From contig DTSE01000342.1 in NCBI GenBank assembly GCA_012965515.1, positions 1 to 39,405 on the forward strand: a stretch of 39,405 nucleotides of DNA, in the 5' to 3' direction. Position numbers and translations under genes: made by a program. Within the stretch, counting starts at the first letter, position 1. Every line of letters begins with the position of its first letter. This DNA comes from Candidatus Melainabacteria bacterium. GTDB lineage: Bacteria > Cyanobacteriota > Vampirovibrionia > Obscuribacterales > Obscuribacteraceae. A model generated the notes under the pieces. The model was not told the origin of the DNA. It saw nothing but the letters and a program-made list of their open reading frames with translations, and did no database searches. Positions 33,267 through 39,405 of the stretch are shown here, one piece after another.

Positions 33267-33290
33267 CCCCCTGGCGCAAGCTGGGGGTTT
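33267..33290 (+). terminator. GC-rich hairpin followed by T run
   Basis: CCCCC (33267-33271) and GGGGG (33283-33287) enclose an 11-nt loop and are followed by TTTTA. No plus-strand gene is nearby upstream, so its purpose is unclear; it may end an antisense transcript from the toxin-antitoxin region. Confidence 0.4.
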
Positions 33291-33358
33291 TATAGTTTCA
33301 GCGCTTTTCCTTTCTCTGCCGGCTCTGGTCGCCATTAATTAGGGGAACTGCACAGCTT

Positions 33359-33540
33359 GTTAACCGTCAAATGGTTAACGGGTGGCAATTTCCGCCCGTT
33401 TGTGGTACAAAGAAAGTGTCGTAAGACTTGATCGCCTGTGTTGCGGTATAGCGATACCCTCAGGGACCCTAGGATGAACTGTTGAGAGGGCGATCTAAGC
33501 AGACAACTATTCAGAAGGCGGGGTTTCGGCTCCGCTTTTT
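33359..33540 (+). ncRNA. Candidate structured small RNA with its own terminator
   Basis: A gene-free stretch with nested dyads. GTTAACC (33359-33365) pairs with GGTTAAC (33373-33379), and AACGGGTGG (33377-33385) with CCGCCCGTT (33392-33400). GATCGCC (about 33429) pairs with GGCGATC (about 33489), closing a ~60-nt domain that holds the hairpin GGTAT-AGCG-ATACC and AGGG-A-CCCT. The stretch ends in an intrinsic terminator. No promoter could be placed with confidence. The convergent DUF3800 gene ends 3 bp away on the other strand. Confidence 0.45.
33518..33540 (+). terminator. Intrinsic terminator of the candidate small RNA
   Basis: GCGGGG (33518-33523) pairs with CTCCGC (33530-33535), one G-U, around TTTCGG, and is followed by T5. 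It points rightward, so it ends a plus-strand transcript that has no protein-coding gene upstream for more than 1 kb. Confidence 0.75.
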
Positions 33541-33543
33541 GCT

Positions 33544-34203
33544 TTATTCAAGGTCTATGAAGTCCTCCAGGCTGATCTGATGCTGAACTAAGTCATATGG
33601 GCTGCTTAGATGAATTTCCAGTCCAGCAAGGCTATCTAGAAACATCTTACGAACGGTCCCGGCGTAGAAATCCGCCAATTGCAGGCCGCATACGCTATGA
33701 GCGGGCTTGAGTTCGTAGCTTACCGATCTGAACTGCTTATTGCGCCTGGAGAACAGCTCGGTTGCCTTGTTGACCTCGCTTAGAAATGACTTTTCATAAG
33801 TTTCCCACCCACCCTGCTGGGCGATTATCACGTTCATTTCGCCCGTGGTCATCTCTAGTGCTTTGTACAGCAGCAGTTGAACCATTTTTGTGTAGCGTGC
33901 AAAGCTGATGCCATGACCTTCTTCGTTCGTGGTGTGCCAGTGCGAATTGATTACAGCCGAAATTTTTTCACTAGCTAGATGCGTTGCTACCTTGTTTTGG
34001 ATGTGACTAGGCATGTCGGTGAAGTGAAGCTTCTTCGCCGCTAATGTCTTCGAATTGTTTGCTAGAGCCGGGTAAAGCTCCTTGAGTACTTTATGATGCG
34101 CTCGGTCCGCCGTGCGCCGGCCTTCGAAGAGCACCAGGCTGACTGTCATAACCTGGTGTTCCGACAAGGTGCCGGACTCATCGATGTAGGCGTAATGCGG
34201 CAT
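33544..34203 (-). CDS. DUF3800-family protein
   Basis: 219 residues. The N-terminal YAYIDESGTLSEHQVMTVSL and the C-terminal SVCGLQLADFYAGTVRKM are the two hallmark motifs of DUF3800. The acidic residues (Asp/Glu in IDESG, Asp in QLADF) fit an RNase H-like metal site. DUF3800 proteins are frequent in plasmids and defence-rich islands, but the activity is not established. Start ATG has GAGGAAG upstream. It is 7 bp downstream of a small RHH-like gene, so the two are co-transcribed and could act as a toxin-antitoxin-like or defence module. Confidence 0.88.
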   Translation of the reverse strand: MPHYAYIDESGTLSEHQVMTVSLVLFEGRRTADRAHHKVLKELYPALANNSKTLAAKKLHFTDMPSHIQNKVATHLASEKISAVINSHWHTTNEEGHGISFARYTKMVQLLLYKALEMTTGEMNVIIAQQGGWETYEKSFLSEVNKATELFSRRNKQFRSVSYELKPAHSVCGLQLADFYAGTVRKMFLDSLAGLEIHLSSPYDLVQHQISLEDFIDLE

Positions 34204-34210
34204 TCTTCCT

Positions 34211-34546
34211 CTATTTCACGAATTGCTCAAAGTGAGCGATTAGGTCGGATATCTGCTTCACCTCGGCACGAATGTCTTCATAGGCTTCGGTGTTTTCTGG
34301 GTCTTCCTCCCAGCATCTTTCTCCGTCAGCCCCTTTTTGCTCCTCCGCTTCCTTGAGGACCTTCAACAGAGAACCCATCTGATAGAAGCCTAGTGGAATC
34401 TGGAACAGGGCGTTGGACTTTGGTTTTAGGGCCCCTTCTCGAATGGCATCGTTGATATGTCGCGAGACCTCACCGGAATCAAGACCGCTAATCCATTCGG
34501 CGACATCAGCGGCCGCGTAAAACGTCACGCTTTTCTTTGCAGCCAT
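34211..34546 (-). CDS. RHH-like DNA-binding protein paired with DUF3800
   Basis: 111 residues. The start KSVTFYAAADVAEWISGL and following SGEVSRHINDAIREGAL look like a ribbon-helix-helix. The C-terminal half is acidic and helical (about residues 55-111, GERCWEEDPENTEAYEDI ...). The pattern (DNA-binding head, acidic tail, small gene first) is that of an antitoxin. It is the first gene of a two-gene unit with the DUF3800 protein. An upstream ribosome site (AGAGGG) precedes the ATG. Confidence 0.65.
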   Translation of the reverse strand: MAAKKSVTFYAAADVAEWISGLDSGEVSRHINDAIREGALKPKSNALFQIPLGFYQMGSLLKVLKEAEEQKGADGERCWEEDPENTEAYEDIRAEVKQISDLIAHFEQFVK

Positions 34547-34677
34547 TTCTGAACCCTCTCTAAGTGCTTCTAATTTATCCTAACATATTCTCGTAGAATT
34601 GCGTGTATTTTAATAGAACATTGGCGGCTGGGTCTGTCCCTCTTACGCTCACTTGGTTTGAGAGCGAAAATAGATCT

Positions 34678-34938
34678 ATGGAACTTCTATGGTCGCTAGG
34701 TCTGATTGTCTTTCTATTGGTCGCCCTCAACCACATGGCGGGCGGGCGTGCCTCTAATGTGCTGCGTCCTGTTAGCAATATTGCCTCTGGGCTAGTGTCG
34801 TTTGCCTTCCGGCTTTGTATGTCCGCGCTTGGCGGTGTGGCTCGTTTACTTGGTGGCTCGGTGAAGCTACCGGGACCGCCTAAGGTGCGCGATGACAAAC
34901 AATCGCCAGGACCGACGCCGCCACGATGGGATGAGTGA
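34678..34938 (+). CDS. Small membrane protein, transfer region
   Basis: 86 residues from ATG 34678; the frame is open further upstream to 34603 but the hydrophobic start favours this Met. One clear membrane segment (LLWSLGLIVFLLVALNHMA) and a second weaker one (ASGLVSFAFRLCMSALGGVA) are followed by a Pro-rich soluble tail (LPGPPKVRDDKQSPGPTPPR). It reads toward the relaxase genes but is separated from them by the candidate oriT region. No family recognised; a transfer-related role is only positional. The ribosome site is weak. Confidence 0.5.
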   Translation: MELLWSLGLIVFLLVALNHMAGGRASNVLRPVSNIASGLVSFAFRLCMSALGGVARLLGGSVKLPGPPKVRDDKQSPGPTPPRWDE

Positions 34939-35183
34939 CCGGATGCCGCTGGCGCGGAAGAGGCACTGACGCGCAACCTTAAACGGAGCGACTGAGAAGG
35001 AGCGGAGCCCTTACCGTAAGGGAGGCACGACCGTTCGGTAAGGCAAGATACAATGCGCAGGCACGCGCTTGTTAAAAGCACGCCTGCGCTGAAGTAAGGC
35101 GGCGGCACAGGTCTAGGGTTAACCCAATGGTTGGCGGCACAGGTCGTATATTATATTGATAGTAGGACTTGAGGTAGCGGCAC
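34939..35183. other. Candidate origin of transfer and relaxosome operator
   Basis: A 245-bp gap upstream of the relaxosome genes, rich in repeats: palindrome CCCTTAC-C-GTAAGGG (about 35009-35023), GCGCAGGC ... GCCTGCGC (about 35055-35089), palindrome GGGTTAACCC (about 35116-35125), and direct repeats GGCGGCACAGGTC at 35101-35113 and 35133-35145. A third partial copy, GCGGCACA, at 35177 abuts the next start codon. This is the expected form of an oriT with binding sites for the RHH accessory protein. A possible -10 (TATATT) lies at 35152. The nick site is not identified. Confidence 0.55.
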
Positions 35184-35633
35184 ATGCCAGGTGACACAAA
35201 AAAGCGAGTTTACAACCCCAAGGTCGAAACCCGGCTCAGTCGAGCCGACGTTAACCGCCTGGACGAGGCCGCTAGGCTCGCCGGTCAGACCCGCTCTGAT
35301 TTCATCCGGCAAGGGCTCCTTTGGTATCTGGACAACCTGGAGAACCTGAAGGAAGGCGAGCGCGAGGCAAAAACCGCCCAGGCTATTCGATATGCCAGCG
35401 AGCTGATCGTGAAGGCAATCCTTAGTGCCACGGACCGAATCTGCGGCATGCTGGCCCGGCAAGGAGCGGAAGTCGGCACCCTTTATGAATTGACCTGGCG
35501 AGCCTGCGGCACGCCTGAGGCCAAAGAGCAGTTCACTGCCGCCGTCAACACCGCCAAGCAGAGGCAAAGGAACCGGCTCGATGCCGACGAAAAGGCCGTA
35601 GCTGAACGTACCAAGAAGGTTGTCACCTCGTGA
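35184..35633 (+). CDS. RHH relaxosome accessory protein (MobC/TraJ-like)
   Basis: 149 residues. The N-terminal RHH is KVETRLSRADVNRLDEAARL, then AGQTRSDFIRQGLLWYLDN, followed by helices that would form the tetramer or relaxase-binding part (NLKEGEREAKTAQAIRYASE ...). Proteins of this plan sit upstream of MOB relaxases, bind direct repeats at oriT and guide the relaxase. The stop overlaps the relaxase start as GTGA. The direct repeats upstream (35101-35183) are its likely targets, which would also give autoregulation. Confidence 0.82.
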   Translation: MPGDTKKRVYNPKVETRLSRADVNRLDEAARLAGQTRSDFIRQGLLWYLDNLENLKEGEREAKTAQAIRYASELIVKAILSATDRICGMLARQGAEVGTLYELTWRACGTPEAKEQFTAAVNTAKQRQRNRLDADEKAVAERTKKVVTS

Positions 35634-37249
35634 TAGTCGTCAAGCACCAGTATTTTTCCAAGCGCGACCGGCAGAGCCGAAAAGGGGCAACCGGTGGGAA
35701 AGGCGCGAAAGTGGTGGCGATGGAGCGGGCGCTGGCTCACATCAAGTACATCCAGCATCGCCCAGGTGAAGATCGCGGCGACGGTGGGCGCGAGTTATTC
35801 AACGACCAGGAAGACAGCCTCGACGGCAAGAAAGTCCGAAAGGCCATCCGGGAGCAGGAAGACAACAAGGTCGTAGCCCACAAATTGACGCTTGCGCCGG
35901 AGATAAATCCGGAGGACAAGAAGGCTTTCACCCGCGAGATCATGAAGCGGCTCGGCTCCGAAAAGGGGCTAGACCTTGACTGGGTGGCGACCGCGCACAA
36001 TAACACGAGCCATCATCACATCCATGTTGTCGTTCTGGGCAAGGACAAGAACGGCAAAGACGTGCGCTTTGACAAAGATGACTACAACCGAATCAAAGAA
36101 TACGGCGACCGTTACCTTGAGCGCCATCACCCTTTTGAGCTTGAGAAAGCAAGGCAGGAGCGCGAACGCAAAGAGCGCGACCGGATAGAAGCCCGGCAGA
36201 AGGAGCGCGAGGCTGCCCGTGCCGAGCGCATCCGCGAGGGGCTCGAATTGCCCTGGCTGCACAAGAAAGTTATCCGGGAGGTGTTGGAGCCTTATGACAC
36301 CTGGAAAGTAGAGCAGCAAGAGAAGGAAAGGGCAGCTCTTGCCGGTAAGGACAAATCGAGCGACAAAGAGCTTGAGAAGCCTTACTTCCAGGATACAATC
36401 GAGGCGGCAGGAAAAGAATGGAGCCGAGAAAATTCTCTATCTGAGCTGCAAGACCTGAACCAGTATCTCTGGGACCATCCCGACGAGCGCATAGACATCA
36501 AGGAATACAAGAAACTTGTCCGCTGGATGAAGGATAAGGAGCGCATACAGCAGCGTGAGGGGCGCGACGGCGCGCCGGACCAGGCTAAGGACGAGCCAGA
36601 GAAGGACGAAGTAAACGTCCGGGGTGACAGCAAAGACAAGCCCAAAGACAGCTTCGACTGGAAGGGCGAAAAGTACAGCAAAGGCGACTCTTATGAGCGC
36701 TTGACTGGGCTTGCCAGCGAGTTGCGCAACAACAAAAAGGAGCGCCTGCCTGTCGAAGATTACCAGCGGCTGCGCGGCTGGATAGAGAACCGTGACCGCG
36801 AGCGTTTCTCCGGTGTGCTCGAAAAGGAGCTACAGCACCAAATTAAGGCGGAAGGACAGCGAGGCGCAGATGCCGTTCAGCATGGCACTCGATATGTCGA
36901 TCCTGTGCAGGCGCAAGTGATGCGCAACCCGGTTATTGGAGTGTTCCTTACTGGGGCGAATCTCGCCAACACGGTAGTGAGCTGGATTGACTTGCGAGAC
37001 AATCGCGACAGGCTTAAAGAAGCTGGAGACGCTCTTGAAGACGCCAAAGCCGAGAAGCATGATGATTACCTCAAGCACGAAAAGCCCGAGGACCGAGACC
37101 GGGACAAGGAAGTAATCGACAAGCTCGATCAGTCCATTGAGGACAACAAGGAAGCCCGCAGGAAGCGCGCCGATGAGAAAAAGCGCCAGGACGAGGAACG
37201 AGAGAAGAAGCATGATCCGTTCCGCTTTGACCCGTGGGGGCAATACTGA
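35630..37249 (+). CDS. Conjugative relaxase (VirD2/MOBP-like)
   Basis: 539 residues starting at GTG 35630. The N-terminal ~170 residues form the nicking domain. The metal site is TAHNNTSHHHIHVVVLGKD (H123, H128-H132 region); VVAHKLTLAPEI precedes it; Tyr40 in LAHIKYIQHRP is the likely nucleophile. The family is closest in style to VirD2/MOBP relaxases, but I cannot fix the subclass. From about residue 150 on, the protein is very rich in Glu/Lys/Arg (coiled coil), and near residues 425-450 there is a hydrophobic stretch (NPVIGVFLTGANLANTVV). The stop overlaps the coupling-protein start as TGATG, so the transfer genes form one operon. Confidence 0.87.
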   Translation: MIVVKHQYFSKRDRQSRKGATGGKGAKVVAMERALAHIKYIQHRPGEDRGDGGRELFNDQEDSLDGKKVRKAIREQEDNKVVAHKLTLAPEINPEDKKAFTREIMKRLGSEKGLDLDWVATAHNNTSHHHIHVVVLGKDKNGKDVRFDKDDYNRIKEYGDRYLERHHPFELEKARQERERKERDRIEARQKEREAARAERIREGLELPWLHKKVIREVLEPYDTWKVEQQEKERAALAGKDKSSDKELEKPYFQDTIEAAGKEWSRENSLSELQDLNQYLWDHPDERIDIKEYKKLVRWMKDKERIQQREGRDGAPDQAKDEPEKDEVNVRGDSKDKPKDSFDWKGEKYSKGDSYERLTGLASELRNNKKERLPVEDYQRLRGWIENRDRERFSGVLEKELQHQIKAEGQRGADAVQHGTRYVDPVQAQVMRNPVIGVFLTGANLANTVVSWIDLRDNRDRLKEAGDALEDAKAEKHDDYLKHEKPEDRDRDKEVIDKLDQSIEDNKEARRKRADEKKRQDEEREKKHDPFRFDPWGQY

Positions 37250-39234
37250 TGCCGACTCAAATATCAGATTCAGGTATTGTCGAAACGACAGCAAAAGAGT
37301 TTCCGGTGCTTGCCGTGAACGTCCTGGAGCGGCTTGGCTATCACGTATCGCGTGCAAGCAAGCAGCTTGATCAGATACTTGCTAACGAGCGTGTAGAAGA
37401 GCAAGTCGGGCGTGACTGGTGGCGGCACGAGTACCGGGTGGTTTTGCGCTGGCGCAAGACCACAGATGGCAAAGGCGTGCTTGTCTCAGTTGACCTGTCT
37501 GAGCACAAAGGTGGCGGCTCCATCAGCGACTGCCAGAGGCGCTGCGACAAGATTTTGCTGGAGTTGCAGTATGACGCCGAGCGAGCTCGCGAAGCTAAAG
37601 AAGACAAAGAGGTCAATGTTTCATACGGTGCCGCCCGCTGGGGAACCGAGCAGGAGCTTAAATCGGCTGGCTATTTCCAGAAGAAGCCGGACCCGAAAAG
37701 GCTGATTGTAGGCAAGGCGCAGACCGGCGATTACCTGCAAGTGCCGGAGATGATGACTTATGCCCATGCTCTTGTCTGTGGGCGCACCGGTGTCGGGAAG
37801 TCACGTGGGTTCTTTATTCCGCAGCTCGTAGAACGCACCGGCACCAACATGATAGTGACTGAAGCAACGCCGGGATATGAAGCTGGTGAACTTTATAAGC
37901 TGACTTCCGGCTGGCGGAAACTGGCTGGTCATCAGGTCTATTGCTTCAATCCTTCCGATATGACTTCGCACAGAATAAATCCTATTGATCCAATCAGGAA
38001 CGCGCCGCAAGAGATGAAAGCAGCTCTGGCTGAGAAGTTAGCGGACCTAGTGATAATGAACGGCGAGAGCGCCGAGACCAGATCCGATCAAACATGGAAT
38101 CGATCTGAGAAGTTATTGCTCATTCCCTTGCTTTTGCATGCTGCCGCCAGCGAGCCAAAGTTCGGGCACTTCGGAGCATTGCGTTGGCTTCTATTGCAAG
38201 GACCAGACCGGCTGGCAAAAGTTCTCTATCGCAGTCCGTCAGATGTGGCGCAGATGGAGTTCGAAGGCTGGATGCGGCTTTCCGGCGAAACAAATTTTAA
38301 GTACGGAGTGTTTTCCGGTCTCATTACGAAGCTCAATCCGTGGATGACTGACCAGATGGTGGCGCTTACTGAGACAACAGACATTGACCTGGAGGCTCTT
38401 AAACACCAGCTTTTCACTTTCTACCTGGCGGTCCCAAGTCGTTCGCGCGACAGCAAGTTGATTGGATCTTTGATGGTCAATTTCTTGCTCGATCATATCC
38501 TCGAAATACGCGAGGACATGAAATATCCGGTCGCCATGCTGCTTGACGAGTTCACCAACTTCGGAAAGATCTCTGGTATTGCTGACACTTTGTCTATCAT
38601 CCGCAAAAACAAAATAGGGCTCGTGCTCGGTTTTCAGAATTACTTCCAGCTCGAGCAGGTCTACAGTCGCAGGGAAGCCCAAATCATCCTGGATATGCCA
38701 GCTACTCAGGTTTATTTCAAACAAAAGAACTACCGTGAAGCAAAGGAATTGAGCGACGCCCTGGGGCGCACGACGATAGAAGAGACGACAGTGACAGACA
38801 GCGGCAGAGTGCAGGAATTCGTCCAGGGGCGGGCGCTAGCGACCCCGGAGGAGTTGATAAACCTCAAAAACGAGGTCATTGTATTCACTCCAGACACCTG
38901 GCCGTTGAAGCTGGCGCTAACTTCTCCTGTCGCTTACGAGCAGGCTCTTGCGTATCCGCCACCTGAGCGAGAGCGGCATGAAGTGAGCGAGTTTGTGCGC
39001 ACAAGGGGGCGCAGCGCACGGCAGCAGCAGCAAAATCCGCCAGCGGATAGGCCGCCGCCGGCAGAGAAGAAACCTCGCCCTAATAAAGCGAAAGATGCTG
39101 GTAGAAACGAGCGAGAACGCGGCACCCCAAAGGTAGACAAGCCGGTAAAAGAGGACGACCTGAAAAGAAAGCTCCCGCCCAAAGACAAAGATGACGATAT
39201 TGCTCCAGATGCAGGTGATGTATGGCGGCTGTAG
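37249..39234 (+). CDS. Type IV coupling protein (VirD4/TraG-like ATPase)
   Basis: 661 residues from ATG 37249 (TGATG overlap with the relaxase). Walker A is GRTGVGKS (about 178-185), Walker B is MLLDEFTNFGKI, and later motifs include GLVLGFQNYFQLEQVYSR and ILDMPATQVYFKQK, all typical of VirD4/TraG coupling ATPases that feed the relaxase-DNA complex into a type IV secretion channel. The N-terminal ~170 residues have no membrane segments, unlike standard members with two. The C-terminus is a long Pro/Lys/Arg-rich, disordered tail. The next gene, a small membrane protein, overlaps its end and may supply the anchor. Confidence 0.9.
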   Translation: MPTQISDSGIVETTAKEFPVLAVNVLERLGYHVSRASKQLDQILANERVEEQVGRDWWRHEYRVVLRWRKTTDGKGVLVSVDLSEHKGGGSISDCQRRCDKILLELQYDAERAREAKEDKEVNVSYGAARWGTEQELKSAGYFQKKPDPKRLIVGKAQTGDYLQVPEMMTYAHALVCGRTGVGKSRGFFIPQLVERTGTNMIVTEATPGYEAGELYKLTSGWRKLAGHQVYCFNPSDMTSHRINPIDPIRNAPQEMKAALAEKLADLVIMNGESAETRSDQTWNRSEKLLLIPLLLHAAASEPKFGHFGALRWLLLQGPDRLAKVLYRSPSDVAQMEFEGWMRLSGETNFKYGVFSGLITKLNPWMTDQMVALTETTDIDLEALKHQLFTFYLAVPSRSRDSKLIGSLMVNFLLDHILEIREDMKYPVAMLLDEFTNFGKISGIADTLSIIRKNKIGLVLGFQNYFQLEQVYSRREAQIILDMPATQVYFKQKNYREAKELSDALGRTTIEETTVTDSGRVQEFVQGRALATPEELINLKNEVIVFTPDTWPLKLALTSPVAYEQALAYPPPERERHEVSEFVRTRGRSARQQQQNPPADRPPPAEKKPRPNKAKDAGRNERERGTPKVDKPVKEDDLKRKLPPKDKDDDIAPDAGDVWRL

Positions 39235-39405
39235 GAATAGGACTAGGAGTATTCATTTTCTTGCTGGTGAGTGCTTACACCAGCGAGTACATAACCAAGC
39301 CTGACAATACCGCAGGCTGTCTGCCCGGTCTTATAGCCGCTGTCTGGGCGGCGTGGCCATTCTTCCATCATGCAGGAGTCTCTCGCTATAACTTCCTGCA
39401 TCCCT
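39222..39405 (+). CDS. Small membrane protein, N-terminal part (runs off the window)
   Basis: At least 61 residues from ATG 39222, overlapping the coupling-protein stop (39232-39234), with an AGGTGA site just upstream. Two membrane segments are visible: VGIGLGVFIFLLVSAYTS and, after a short loop, TAGCLPGLIAAVWAAWPFF. The frame is open to the window end. The tight overlap places it in the transfer operon. No family recognised. It could anchor the soluble coupling protein or be part of the secretion channel. Confidence 0.6.
   Translation, partial: MAAVGIGLGVFIFLLVSAYTSEYITKPDNTAGCLPGLIAAVWAAWPFFHHAGVSRYNFLHP

Noticed and set aside
1-39405. tRNA or rRNA genes
   Set aside because: No cloverleaf with a T-loop GGTTCGAATCC-type box or rRNA segment was recognised by eye.

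Overview
The window looks like most of a conjugative plasmid, or a plasmid-like integrated element, from a Gram-negative-type bacterium. It has a replication region, a mobilisation block, leading-region-like genes (radC, ssb), a toxin-antitoxin pair and two separate RND-type metal efflux loci. Outer-membrane factors, lipoboxes and periplasmic adaptors imply a diderm host. The style of the Rep, GP88-family and SSB proteins is reminiscent of Cyanobacteriota and relatives such as the Vampirovibrionia, but that is a weak inference from memory and no lineage marker is present.

Layout. (1) 1-3.3 kb: a Tn3-family transposase and the start of a probable tyrosine recombinase. (2) 3.3-13.7 kb: a minus-strand metal-efflux operon (DUF-like secreted protein, adaptor with two heavy-metal-binding domains, RND pump, Spy/CpxP-like protein, TolC-like factor, lipoprotein, membrane protein), then a Cys-rich secreted protein and a divergent MerR regulator with a DUF4396 membrane protein. 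(3) 13.7-17.2 kb: an HTH/coiled-coil protein, a ~600-bp iteron-like region and a primase-like Rep, together the replicon. (4) 17.2-30.2 kb: a GP88-family gene split in two by an ~11.7-kb element. The element has 56-bp terminal inverted repeats (52/56 identical), three overlapping tyrosine recombinase genes (a RIT-like trio) and a complete two-component/RND efflux operon (RR-HK-OMF-MFP-RND). (5) 30.2-34.6 kb: RHH protein, RadC, SSB, RelE/RHH toxin-antitoxin and an RHH/DUF3800 pair, separated by unusually structured intergenic DNA. (6) 34.6-39.4 kb: small membrane protein, probable oriT region, RHH relaxosome protein, relaxase, coupling ATPase and a partial small membrane protein, overlapping head to tail.

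The main discovery candidate is the element at about 18016-29731: a recombinase trio that carries a metal-resistance cargo and sits in frame-preserving fashion inside gp88. Exact excision at its ends would restore the reading frame. Secondary candidates are the structured non-coding segments: a predicted three-way junction just upstream of ssb, a small structured RNA candidate at about 33.4-33.54 kb, and three long-range stems built on GTCAA/TTGAC. All functional assignments come from reading motifs by eye; no database search was run.
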